Assembly (NCBI RefSeq): GCF_900099685.1
Contig: NZ_FNDW01000002.1
Coordinates: 434,001-498,000, forward strand
Direction: 5' to 3'
Source of the DNA: Chryseobacterium taeanense
GTDB lineage: Bacteria > Bacteroidota > Bacteroidia > Flavobacteriales > Weeksellaceae
Length of the DNA: 64,000 bases
Shown here in pieces: positions 17,845-25,681 of this stretch (position 1 is the first letter of the stretch; the number at the start of each line of letters is the position of its first letter). Position numbers and translations under genes: made by a program. The notes under the pieces are model-generated. The model was not told where the DNA came from, ran no database searches, and saw nothing but the letters and a program-made list of their open reading frames with translations.

Positions 17845-18420
17845 CTAAAGTTTATCCAAAATCTTTTTCGGAAGCACTTTTACAAGATTGGGTTTATATT
17901 CCTTTTCGAGGATCACAAACTTCCATGATTTGCGATCTTTGGAAACAGCGCAGGCTTTCATAGTAGCATTGATAAGGTAAGCGCCTTCTTTAGGCAGATA
18001 TTTTACGTTGTTTTGACCGTATCTTTTTGTCAGCATTGTACTGAACTGCTTTTTCATCTCATCATTCAAGGAACTCATATTGCATTTCATGGTAAAAATA
18101 TAATGGGCAATTGAGAAATATTCTCCGTTGATGAGTTCCGGTTTTTCAATATTCCCAAATTTCATATTATTGATTTCAATCTTCATGAAAGGATTATTAT
18201 ATGTCATATTCAGAATCTGTGTCATCTGATCTTTCGGCACTACTGTAAAGAACTTAGGATAAATGCAGTTCACAGCCTGATCGATTTTTTTAGACATGAT
18301 CGAATTTGCAAAATAGTTTAGTGATTTTTTGATGGCCGCATCATCAGAATTCTGTTTCGTCTGGGCAACAGCAAAAAAAGACATCATGACGAAAAGAAAC
18401 ATAAATAATCTGGATTTCAT
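17845..18420 (-). CDS. small secreted protein of unknown function
   Basis: The 191-residue protein has a cleavable signal peptide (MKSRLFMFLFVMMSFFAVAQ) and a basic mature domain. The segment DDAAIKKSLNYFANSIMSKKIDQAVNCIYPKFFTVVPKDQM resembles the start of SnoaL/NTF2-like or related helix-plus-sheet folds, but similarity is too weak to call. Two Cys residues in the mature part could form a disulfide. It is not co-oriented closely with any gene of related function (152 bases to the protease). Confidence 0.7.
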   Translation of the reverse strand: MKSRLFMFLFVMMSFFAVAQTKQNSDDAAIKKSLNYFANSIMSKKIDQAVNCIYPKFFTVVPKDQMTQILNMTYNNPFMKIEINNMKFGNIEKPELINGEYFSIAHYIFTMKCNMSSLNDEMKKQFSTMLTKRYGQNNVKYLPKEGAYLINATMKACAVSKDRKSWKFVILEKEYKPNLVKVLPKKILDKL

Positions 18421-18610
18421 AATTTAATTACAATTTATTAGTGTCAATTTGAGTGTTTTTTAATTAAATTGATAAAATGTATCGAGACTTTTTATTTTAA
18501 ATAAATCTTTCGATACGATTTTTGCAAAACCTACTCCAAGTGACGTTATTCTTTCCGATCTGTCGCCGGATTCCGGGAGATTGTTACAATTTTTGTACAG
18601 GTTCATAAAA

Positions 18611-18634
18611 AAAGCCATCCTTTTGGACGGCTTT
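18611..18634 (-). terminator. terminator for the PPIase gene
   Basis: The stem AAAGCCATCC / GGACGGCTTT, with one mismatch and a TTTT loop, is preceded by an A-run that reads as a T-run on the minus strand. It lies 20 bases after the PPIase stop. The 18421-18610 stretch upstream holds nothing else recognisable. Confidence 0.8.
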
Positions 18635-18654
18635 CACTTTATAATAAGGTTTGA

Positions 18655-19770
18655 TTATTTCACTTTTACAAGCTCAACATCGAAAATCAACCATGCGTTT
18701 GGCGGTATCACGCCACCTGCTCCTCTTTCTCCGTAGCCCATTGCCGGCGGGATTAATAAAGTAGCAGTTTCACCTTCTTTTAACAAAAGGATTCCTTCAT
18801 CCCAACCTTTGATTACTCTTCCCATTCCGATAGGAATTTCGATCGGCTCATTTCTTTTGAATGAAGAATCGAATTCGGTACCGTCAACTAGTTTTCCTGC
18901 GTAATGAACAGAAACGTTATCTCCTGATTTAGGAGCTTTTCCATCCGTCGTTTTGGTAATTTTATAGTAAAGCCCCGACTCTGTTTTCTGCATTCCGGCC
19001 TTTAAATCTTCTACCATTTTTTCCTGATTGGCTTTGAACTCTTCTTCTTTTTTCTTTTTCTCAGCTTCTTCTTTTGCTAAATAAGCCTTGTTATTCTCAG
19101 CGATTTTTGCTTTTCCTTCGTTAAAAGTTTTTGCTGCATCGTAATTTTTATATTCGTCACCTTTGCTGAAAACAGAAACTTTCTCTAATACGATATCTGT
19201 TTTAGGTTTATCCTGAGGACCTTTTTCTACATTGGCAATCGCATCGATTACATCTTCTCCTTTTACTACTTTTCCGAAGATGGTATGTCTTCCATCTAAC
19301 CAAGGGGTAGCTACTTCTGTGATAAAAAACTGAGAGCCATTGGTATTCGGTCCAGAATTCGCCATAGAAAGGATTCCTTTTCCTGTATGCTTAAGATCGT
19401 TTCTTTCGTCCTCGAATTTATATCCCGGATCTCCCATTCCTGTTCCCTGAGGATCACCTCCCTGGATCATGAAATCTTTGATTACTCTGTGGAAAATAGT
19501 TCCGTCATAATAAGGAACTCCTTTCGCTTTTGCTTTGTTGTCGATTTTTCCTTCTGCAAGACCAATAAAATTAGCTACAGTTACAGGTGCTTTTTTGTCT
19601 TCAAACTTCACGATCATATTTCCTTTCGTCGTCTGAAGATTTGCATAAAGTCCATCATTAAGACCTTCGTAAGTTTCTTTGTCTACGTTCATTTTTTTAT
19701 AAATTGGTGTACAACTCATGAGCGAAATGCTTGCCGCTGCCAGAATTATATTCTTGTTAAACAATTTCAT
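18655..19770 (-). CDS. dual-domain peptidyl-prolyl isomerase lipoprotein (cyclophilin + FKBP)
   Basis: The 371-residue lipoprotein (MKLFNKNIILAAASISLMSC) carries two different prolyl isomerase folds. The cyclophilin domain spans about 40-205 (FHRVIKDFMIQGGDPQGTG, NTNGSQFFIT, WLDGRHTIFGKV). A charged helical linker (about 215-265, rich in Lys/Glu) follows, and the FKBP domain spans about 265-371 (VHYAGKLVDGTEFDSS, VIKGWDEGI, PPAMGYGERG). It is probably a periplasmic folding factor. It is four bases downstream of gldI on the same strand, so the two are one operon with a link to gliding/T9SS biogenesis. Confidence 0.93.
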   Translation of the reverse strand: MKLFNKNIILAAASISLMSCTPIYKKMNVDKETYEGLNDGLYANLQTTKGNMIVKFEDKKAPVTVANFIGLAEGKIDNKAKAKGVPYYDGTIFHRVIKDFMIQGGDPQGTGMGDPGYKFEDERNDLKHTGKGILSMANSGPNTNGSQFFITEVATPWLDGRHTIFGKVVKGEDVIDAIANVEKGPQDKPKTDIVLEKVSVFSKGDEYKNYDAAKTFNEGKAKIAENNKAYLAKEEAEKKKKEEEFKANQEKMVEDLKAGMQKTESGLYYKITKTTDGKAPKSGDNVSVHYAGKLVDGTEFDSSFKRNEPIEIPIGMGRVIKGWDEGILLLKEGETATLLIPPAMGYGERGAGGVIPPNAWLIFDVELVKVK

Positions 19771-19773
19771 TGA

Positions 19774-20283
19774 TTATAATGCTTTTAATTTTATGATTAA
19801 CGGGATATCGTTGTCTATTTTCTTTTCGTCTCCATACGTACCGTAGGCAAGCGCTGAAGGAACCAAAAGCGTGACTTCCTCACCATCATGGATAAAACGC
19901 AAAGCATCCTCTACCGCTTTCAGCTCATCAAAGTGTCCGAATCTGGCATCTCTTCTCTCGATCGGCTGGTCATAGATTTTAGTCTGATCAAAATCATAAA
20001 GATCATATGAATAGGAAATAAAGGTATCATCCTGCCTTCTTTGTCTTTGGTCAAACCCCTGAATATTCGTCCAGTAATTAAGCTGTGTAGGATAAAATTT
20101 TACAGGCTGAGTGTTGATCCATTCCTGAATGTGATATCTTTCCTGAGCATTAAGATTTTTCATCCGTTGTCTGGAAACATCAAGATCATTTTTGCTTAGA
20201 ACTCCACCCACAGGCGGATGAGTCTGCGTATTCTTGCTGCAGCTGAATAGACCGATTATTGATATGAAGAGTATTTTTTTCAT
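19774..20283 (-). CDS. gldI: gliding motility lipoprotein GldI, FKBP-type
   Basis: The 169-residue lipoprotein (MKKILFISIIGLFSC) ends in an FKBP-like domain (ELKAVEDALRFIHDGEEVTLLVPSALAYGTYGDEKKIDNDIPLIIKLKAL, in parts). GldI is a Flavobacteriia-specific PPIase-like lipoprotein needed for gliding and T9SS function in Flavobacterium johnsoniae. The N-terminal region with SRQRMKNLNAQERYHIQEWI fits GldI better than general FkpA. It is the first gene of the gldI-PPIase pair. The organism need not glide: the protein is conserved in non-gliding relatives that have T9SS. Confidence 0.85.
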   Translation of the reverse strand: MKKILFISIIGLFSCSKNTQTHPPVGGVLSKNDLDVSRQRMKNLNAQERYHIQEWINTQPVKFYPTQLNYWTNIQGFDQRQRRQDDTFISYSYDLYDFDQTKIYDQPIERRDARFGHFDELKAVEDALRFIHDGEEVTLLVPSALAYGTYGDEKKIDNDIPLIIKLKAL

Positions 20284-20434
20284 AAACTTTTGCGAAAATA
20301 CACATTTCAGGAATCATTAACAAAACTTGACGAACTTAATGGATTAAAATTTCATCATTTCACTTTATTCTCAAATATAACAATTGAAAATCTTGATAAA
20401 ACTTTTATTTTATATTTTGCTTTCTTAATTTTTT

Positions 20435-20551
20435 GAAGCTTTATCCGGCTTTCCGCACTCGCTATTTTATTTAGTTTCGGCTGTGGCGGCTTCGCCGCCA
20501 CAGCCGAAACTAAATAAAATGAGCTCAGACAATCGCTGCAATCAGGGCTAT
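20435..20551 (-). repeat. dispersed palindromic repeat element, copy A
   Basis: The plus-strand ends GAAGCTTTATCCGGCTTTCC (20435-20454) and GCAATCAGGGCTA (20538-20550) match the ends of the element at 43423-43510 (AGCTTATCCCGCTATCC and CTATCGGGGCTAG). Between them lies the large palindrome listed separately. No ORF is credible. The rest of 20284-20705 is AT-rich with only the ilvE terminator. Confidence 0.6.
20464..20520. repeat. 27-bp perfect palindrome, TTC loop
   Basis: A perfect 27-bp stem (AT-rich outer 11 bp, GC-rich inner 16 bp GTTTCGGCTGTGGCGG then C) closes on a three-base loop TTC. It forms the core of repeat copy A. The inner GTTTCGGC resembles the arm of the hairpin at 52758. Confidence 0.9.
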
Positions 20552-20662
20552 GAGAAGTGCCACTCAATTTCTGCGGGAGCTAATTTGAATTTTAACAAAA
20601 CTGTATCGCCATACTTCCAGCATAATAAATACGGCGAAATATTTAAAGCTGATAAAAACAAA

Positions 20663-20684
20663 AAGCCGGAAAAATTTCCGGCTT
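20663..20684 (-). terminator. terminator for ilvE
   Basis: The 10-bp perfect stem AAGCCGGAAA / TTTCCGGCTT with a two-base loop has a T-run on the minus strand, 22 bases past the ilvE stop. Confidence 0.85.
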
Positions 20685-20705
20685 CAAATATCTTAAGTTT
20701 AAAGA

Positions 20706-21776
20706 TTAAGCTGTTTCCAACACATGATCTACCTGAACTCTCCATCCGAACGGATCTTCAGACAAATTGCTCTGGATATTAACAAGATCTCTCTTAAGCG
20801 ATTCTGCATAGCTTTCTTCTTCAGAAAGTCTTGGCAATTGAAGTTTTTCACCGTTGTACCCTAAAGCCTGGAAAACAGTCGTTACAACAGCTGTACCTAC
20901 TCCCCAAACCTCTTTCAGGCTTCCGTTTTTCTGAGCTTCAATAACGTCTTTTACTTTGATAGGTTCTATTTTCACCTCAATTCCTCTCTTTTTAGCCAAC
21001 TGAATAAAGCTGTCTCTGGTAACTCCGTCAAGAATTTTTTCTGATGTCGGCGGTGTATAGATGGTATCGTTGATTCTTACAAATACATTCATCGTTCCGC
21101 TTTCTTCAAAATATTCGTGAGTAGCGTCATCTGTCCAAATGATTTGCTCATAGCCTTCTTCGATCGCCAATTGGGTAGGATAAAAAGAAGCCGCATAGTT
21201 TCCAGCTGCTTTCGCAAAACCTACTCCACCGTTTGCCGCTCTTGAATAATGATCTGAAATTTTCACTGACACAGGCTCTGTATAGTAACTTTTTGCGGGT
21301 GTTGCCACGATCGCAAACATATATTTGTTAGATACTCTTGCTTTTAAAGCTTCTTCGGTAGCAAAAATCAATGGTCTGATGTACAGAGACATTCCTTCAC
21401 CCTGAGGAATCCAGTCTCTGTCAATGTCTACCAATGCTTTCAGTCCGTCTAAAAACATTTCTTCCGTTACCTGAGGCATTGCAAGGCGCTTTGCCGACTT
21501 ATTGATACGTTCAAAATTCTTTTCAGGCCTGAAAAGGAAAACCTGTCCGTCTTTGTCTTTATAGGCTTTCATACCTTCAAAACAAGCTTGTCCGTAGTTT
21601 ACACCCATCATCGCAGGAGTAAACATTAAAGGACCGTAAGGAACCAATTTTACATCGCCCCACTTTCCATTGTCATACTCACAGATAATCATATGATCGA
21701 TAAAAGTATTTCCGAATGAAAAATTGTTTGGGTCGAATGCAGAAATTCGGGAGTTTTCAGTTTTTTGAATTATCAT
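20706..21776 (-). CDS. ilvE: branched-chain amino-acid aminotransferase
   Basis: The 356-residue fold-type IV PLP enzyme catalyses the last step of Leu, Ile and Val synthesis and the first of their breakdown, using glutamate/2-oxoglutarate. It has type II BCAT features: YGQACFEGMKAYK, RLAMPQ, the PLP Lys in GVGFAKAAGNYAAS, ESGTMNVF, and DGVTRDSFI. It is distant from the leu operon in this window (20 kb). It is transcribed divergently from mnmD with facing TAAATTTG elements. Confidence 0.96.
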   Translation of the reverse strand: MIIQKTENSRISAFDPNNFSFGNTFIDHMIICEYDNGKWGDVKLVPYGPLMFTPAMMGVNYGQACFEGMKAYKDKDGQVFLFRPEKNFERINKSAKRLAMPQVTEEMFLDGLKALVDIDRDWIPQGEGMSLYIRPLIFATEEALKARVSNKYMFAIVATPAKSYYTEPVSVKISDHYSRAANGGVGFAKAAGNYAASFYPTQLAIEEGYEQIIWTDDATHEYFEESGTMNVFVRINDTIYTPPTSEKILDGVTRDSFIQLAKKRGIEVKIEPIKVKDVIEAQKNGSLKEVWGVGTAVVTTVFQALGYNGEKLQLPRLSEEESYAESLKRDLVNIQSNLSEDPFGWRVQVDHVLETA

Positions 21777-21801
21777 TTCTAAAATTTTTTATGATGTTCT
21801 A

Positions 21802-21809
21802 CAAATTTA
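21802..21809 (-). promoter_or_regulatory. -7 element TAAATTTG for ilvE
   Basis: The minus strand reads TAAATTTG 26 bases before the ilvE start, the mirror of the mnmD element 31 bases away. Confidence 0.6.
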
Positions 21810-21840
21810 ACATAATTTTCTAAATATAAAAATTTTAGAG

Positions 21841-21848
21841 TAAATTTG
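21841..21848 (+). promoter_or_regulatory. -7 element TAAATTTG for mnmD
   Basis: TAAATTTG lies 13 bases before the TTG start, so the leader would be only a few bases long. Confidence 0.55.
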
Positions 21849-21860
21849 TAAAAAAATAGC

Positions 21861-22541
21861 TTGAAAAGAGAAATTAAAACTACAAACGACGGAAGTAAAA
21901 CATTGTTTATCAATGAATTAAACGAAAACTATCATTCTCATCACGGAGCACTTCAAGAAGCAGAACACGTGTTTATCAAAAACGGATTAAATTTAATAAA
22001 TAATTACGAAATTAATATTTTAGAACTCGGTTTTGGAACAGGTTTGAATGTTTTGGTGACAATTAATGAATATTTAAAAACTGACAAAAATCATGTCATC
22101 AATTATTTTACCCTTGAAAAATATCCGATAAATGAATCAGAAATTAACGATTTGGCATATTTTGAGCTTTTTGATAACCCGGAATTTAAAAATATTTATC
22201 AAAAAATTCATCGGGCAGACTGGGAGAAACAAACGGAAATTATTAATGGTTTTAATTTAAAAAAGATTCAATGCGACTTTTTTGATCTGAAAAGCATTGA
22301 CTTACCACCAATACACCTTGTGTATTATGACTGCTTTGGAGCAAGAGTACAACCTGATCTTTGGGAAAAACCACTGTTCGAGTTGGTTGCTGACAAAATG
22401 GCGGTTAATGGATTGTTAACAACCTATTCATCAAAAGGAAGTGTAAGAAGAATTCTTCAGGAACTGAATTTTAAGGTAGAAAAGAAACAGGGACCACCGG
22501 GAAAAAGGGAAATGATTAATGCAGTGAAGGAATTAATGTAA
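21861..22541 (+). CDS. mnmD: tRNA 5-methylaminomethyl-2-thiouridine methyltransferase MnmD
   Basis: The 226-residue SAM-dependent methyltransferase corresponds to the methyltransferase half of MnmC, which finishes the wobble uridine modification mnm5s2U34 in tRNAs for Lys, Glu and Gln. It shows the DUF752 signature: NYHSHHGALQEAEHVFI, SAM motif ILELGFGTGLNVL (about 55-67), and VYYDCFGARVQPDLWEKPLF. The FAD oxidase half is absent, as in stand-alone MnmD. TTG at 21861 is the start since REIKTTNDGSKTLF follows directly and no ATG precedes it. Confidence 0.9.
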   Translation: MKREIKTTNDGSKTLFINELNENYHSHHGALQEAEHVFIKNGLNLINNYEINILELGFGTGLNVLVTINEYLKTDKNHVINYFTLEKYPINESEINDLAYFELFDNPEFKNIYQKIHRADWEKQTEIINGFNLKKIQCDFFDLKSIDLPPIHLVYYDCFGARVQPDLWEKPLFELVADKMAVNGLLTTYSSKGSVRRILQELNFKVEKKQGPPGKREMINAVKELM

Positions 22542-22546
22542 TAGCT

Positions 22547-22745
22547 GTTTAAACTTTTATATAACCGCAAAAGTTGCAAAAGGGGAGCTAAACTTTTATT
22601 TGAAGTTGATAGTTACAAATGAAAAAGGTTACAATAGCTTAAAAAAATCTTCGATTTTTATTCTTTTGAAAACTTTAAATATACAATCATTTCATTGTGA
22701 TTATCTTTTGCAACTTTTGCCGTTAATTCTGAAATTAGTTTAAAC
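22547..22745. repeat. MITE-like element with imperfect terminal inverted repeats
   Basis: AACCGCAAAAGTTGCAAAAG (22563-22582) is repeated inverted at 22705-22724 with one mismatch, and outside both copies lies GTTTAAAC (22547-22554 and 22738-22745). The inverted ends therefore span about 36-41 bases each around a 120-base AT-rich interior without an ORF. It fills most of the spacer between mnmD and egtB. Confidence 0.6.
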
Positions 22746-22820
22746 AAGTTTTAATAATATAATGATGTACCAATGTGAAAATTTAACAATGATTATTTGT
22801 AAACTGTTACATTGGTACAC

Positions 22821-23993
22821 TTATTTAGCCAATCGTATTCCTGTAAACTGCCATTTCAAAGCTGGCTGGAAAAAATTACGGTATGTATTTCTGCTGTGTC
22901 CGTTTGGTGTTGCAGTGGATGCTCCTCGCAGCACCATCTGATTGACCATAAATTTCCCATTATATTCGCCAACAGCGCCGGGTTCTTTTTTAAAACCGGG
23001 ATATGGGAGATAAGCACTATTCGTCCATTCCCAACGTTTTCCCCATTGAAAATGAGGAGAAGCTACTTCCCATTCCTCCTCGGTCGGAAGCCGCATATCT
23101 TTCCATGAAGCATATGCCGAGGCTTCATAAAAGCTGATATGACAAAGCTCTTCATTAGGATTCACTTCTTTTAAACCGCTCAGCGTGTAATACATCCATT
23201 TACCATCGATGTTGTGCCAGTATAAAGGAGATTTCACATTATTTTCATTCACCCAGTTCCAGCCGTCTGCATGCCAGTATCTGAAATCTTCATAACCTCC
23301 TGCTTCCATGAATTCAAGATATTCTTTGTTTGTCACAAGACATTCTGAAATTTCAAAATCATTAAGGTAAACTTTATGCCTCGCCAATTCGTTATCAAAA
23401 CAAAATCCGGAACCTTCAAAACCAATTTCGTAGATACCTTCGGAAAATCGTAACATTTTGTTTGAACCAGATGTTTTTTCTTGTAATTCAATATTGTCCT
23501 TATAAACAGGAAAAAGCGGATTGTGTCCGAGAATATATTTAATATCACTAATGAGTAATTCCTGATGCTGCTGCTCATGATTAAGCCCTAATTCAAGAAG
23601 TGTTGCGATTGAATCATTCATAAAATCACTTTCAAGGAATAACTTCATTTTTTCATCTACATAATTCCTGTATCGATAAATATCCGAAACAGAAGGTCTG
23701 CTTAGGTTTCCACGGTCTGTGCGGATAACTCTTGCTCCGATGGTTTCATAATAACTGTTAAAAACAAAATTATATTGCGGATCAAATACTTCGTAAGAAG
23801 GAAAGTTGGGGATTAAAATGAATGTTTCAAAAAACCATGTCGTATGTCCTAAATGCCATTTGGGAGGACTAACATCTACAATGGGCTGGACAACATAGTC
23901 TTCAATCTCTAGGGGTTTGCAGATTTCTTCAGAGTGTTTTCTGATTTCCTGAAATCGTTTAACAAGAGGATGTATAATTGTTTGGGATTCCAT
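22821..23993 (-). CDS. egtB: ergothioneine sulfoxide synthase EgtB
   Basis: The 390-residue non-haem iron enzyme joins hercynine (trimethylhistidine) to a thiol donor through oxidative C-S bond formation. The N-terminal DinB-like domain has the iron ligands: PPKWHLGHTTWFFE and the HxxxHxE motif in LNHEQQHQE (about 140-150). The C-terminal formylglycine-generating-enzyme-like domain shows SECLVTNKEYLEFM, LPTEEEWEVA, WEWTNSAYLPYPGF and LRGASTATPNGHSRNTYRNFF. It is 11 bases downstream of egtD, one operon. No EgtA or EgtC gene is adjacent, so cysteine may be the direct donor. Confidence 0.92.
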   Translation of the reverse strand: MESQTIIHPLVKRFQEIRKHSEEICKPLEIEDYVVQPIVDVSPPKWHLGHTTWFFETFILIPNFPSYEVFDPQYNFVFNSYYETIGARVIRTDRGNLSRPSVSDIYRYRNYVDEKMKLFLESDFMNDSIATLLELGLNHEQQHQELLISDIKYILGHNPLFPVYKDNIELQEKTSGSNKMLRFSEGIYEIGFEGSGFCFDNELARHKVYLNDFEISECLVTNKEYLEFMEAGGYEDFRYWHADGWNWVNENNVKSPLYWHNIDGKWMYYTLSGLKEVNPNEELCHISFYEASAYASWKDMRLPTEEEWEVASPHFQWGKRWEWTNSAYLPYPGFKKEPGAVGEYNGKFMVNQMVLRGASTATPNGHSRNTYRNFFQPALKWQFTGIRLAK

Positions 23994-24004
23994 TTTTATT
24001 TTTT

Positions 24005-24997
24005 TTATTTGTTAACCTTCCAAATGCTGTCTACAAACCAGTCTTTGGAATCACTGATTTCTCCGGTTATTGTGAATCCTGATTTTTCAGCGAGATTTTC
24101 TATTTCAGATTTTGAAAATTTCTGAGAAACTTCCATATCGATAGCTTCATTTTCAGCAAATGTCATGACTTCTCCTGCGATTTTTACTTCCTGATCTGCA
24201 AGACTTATCAAAAAGCTTTTGCATGAGCCGGTAATTGGATCGTACGATTCATAATGCTGAAATTGACTAATAACAAAATTAGCTTCCAGCTCGCGGTTAA
24301 TTCTTGATAAAAGATTGAGGTTGAATTCTGCGGTAATTCCTGCCAGGTCGCTGTACGCATTCAGAACAGTGTAAGGATTTTTTTTAAGATCAAATCCTAT
24401 CAGAACAATATCTTCAGGATTCAAAAGCTGATGAAGTTCCGTACAAAAGTTTGTTGCTTCTTCCTTATTCATATTCCCTATATTTCCACCTAAAAACAAG
24501 ATAACCTTTCTTTTAGACGATAATTTCATTGCTTTTTCCAGCATTTGAAAATATTCTCCTTCTAGGGGTAAAATATCTATTGCAGGGAGTTTCTTTTTTA
24601 AATTTTTTTCGAGAACAGAAAGAATATTTCCTGAGATATCAATAGGCATATAGGTGAAATCAGCTCCCTTTTCATTGAGGTATTTTAAAAGATAAGTAGA
24701 TTTCATCGCGTCACCGGCACCAAGTTCGATGAGATCGAAAGGTTCCTGATCTGCCCTTATGCATTCTGCAATGTCAGCTGTTTTATTTTTAAAGATCTCA
24801 AGTTCGCATCTCGTCAGGTAATATTCCGGCATCGCCATTATTTTCTGAAATAACTCATCTCCTCTTTTATCGTAAAAATATTTGGAAGACAAGTGTTTGG
24901 GAGTACTTCGAAGGCCGTTAAGAACATCATTCAGAAAATGGTTGTCGTGATCTTCTTTTAGTTTGTTTAGAGATTTCTTGGGTACTTGTACATTCAT
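24005..24997 (-). CDS. egtD: L-histidine N-alpha-methyltransferase EgtD
   Basis: The 330-residue SAM-dependent enzyme trimethylates histidine to hercynine, the first step of ergothioneine synthesis. Family marks are LSSKYFYDKRGDELFQKI, PEYYLTRCELEIF, SAM motif LIELGAGDAMKS, MPIDIS, FLGGNIGNM, DLKKNP and a C-terminal FSKSEIENLAEKSGF. It leads the egtD-egtB pair; histidine comes from the his operon 30 kb away. Ergothioneine is an antioxidant thiol, and the pair is the minimal set for it. Confidence 0.94.
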   Translation of the reverse strand: MNVQVPKKSLNKLKEDHDNHFLNDVLNGLRSTPKHLSSKYFYDKRGDELFQKIMAMPEYYLTRCELEIFKNKTADIAECIRADQEPFDLIELGAGDAMKSTYLLKYLNEKGADFTYMPIDISGNILSVLEKNLKKKLPAIDILPLEGEYFQMLEKAMKLSSKRKVILFLGGNIGNMNKEEATNFCTELHQLLNPEDIVLIGFDLKKNPYTVLNAYSDLAGITAEFNLNLLSRINRELEANFVISQFQHYESYDPITGSCKSFLISLADQEVKIAGEVMTFAENEAIDMEVSQKFSKSEIENLAEKSGFTITGEISDSKDWFVDSIWKVNK

Positions 24998-25269
24998 ATA
25001 GTAGTCATTTGGTCTTTTAAATTTAGCAACTTTCTTGCCGCCGCAATAAAAAAATTAACAAAATATTAGTTTATAGATGTATTGTCATTATAAGTAAGTG
25101 AAAGAATCGTATGAATTTCTGTTAAAAATATAAAAGATTTTTAGCTTGGAATATTCATTGCTATAACATGATTAATGATTTTCTAAAGCTAAATCTACAG
25201 CACTACAAGGGAAAGCAGCCAATCTTAATTTTAAGTAAAATATCTTTAAACCAATTTAAATATTATATT

Positions 25270-25596
25270 ATGAATAATAAAATAAAAGTCGCTTTAGCGA
25301 TTATCGGAGCAGGATCAATTGTTGCCTGGGGAATGAAAAGAAAAAGGAACGGAAAGCTGAAAACATATACAGCACCAGATGGAAATACCTATCAGGAAAA
25401 TCAGATTTATAGAACGTTTGAAAATAAACTTTATAAAAACGGAAAGGAAATCCATTTTGAAACACCTCCTAAAGAACAGAAAAGTTCAGGAAATCACACC
25501 TTCAATGAACAGGCTGATACAATTCCAAAGAATTATGACAATGACAATGTAAATCAGAACATCAGCTATCATCAAAAAGGAGTGAGACATCATTAA
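25270..25596 (+). CDS. small single-pass membrane protein, hypothetical
   Basis: The 108-residue protein begins MNNKIKVALAIIGAGSIVAWGMKRKR, one transmembrane segment followed by a positive cluster, so the hydrophilic C-terminus should be cytoplasmic by the positive-inside rule. The rest is polar, with YTAPDGNTYQENQIYRTFENKLYKNGKEI, a repeated tyrosine/asparagine motif (in parts). I start at ATG 25270 and not the earlier ATG at 25168, because the extra 34 residues would bury the signal-like segment and look unlike coding sequence. No family is recognised. A strong terminator follows. Confidence 0.65.
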   Translation: MNNKIKVALAIIGAGSIVAWGMKRKRNGKLKTYTAPDGNTYQENQIYRTFENKLYKNGKEIHFETPPKEQKSSGNHTFNEQADTIPKNYDNDNVNQNISYHQKGVRHH

Positions 25597-25600
25597 AATA

Positions 25601-25637
25601 AAAAGCTTCGGTCAATAAAATAATGACCGAAGCTTTT
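25601..25637. terminator. bidirectional terminator before uvrA end
   Basis: The 14-bp perfect stem AAAAGCTTCGGTCA / TGACCGAAGCTTTT with a 9-base loop has a T-run on the plus strand and TTTT on the minus strand. It serves both convergent genes. Confidence 0.9.
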
Positions 25638-25681
25638 TTTATGATCTATAATTTGTTTTAATTTAAACAGTCTTTATCTCT

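Noticed and set aside
20355..20782. Open frames across the palindromic repeat on both strands
   Set aside because: They are made by the palindrome and the ilvE end; composition is unlike real proteins.
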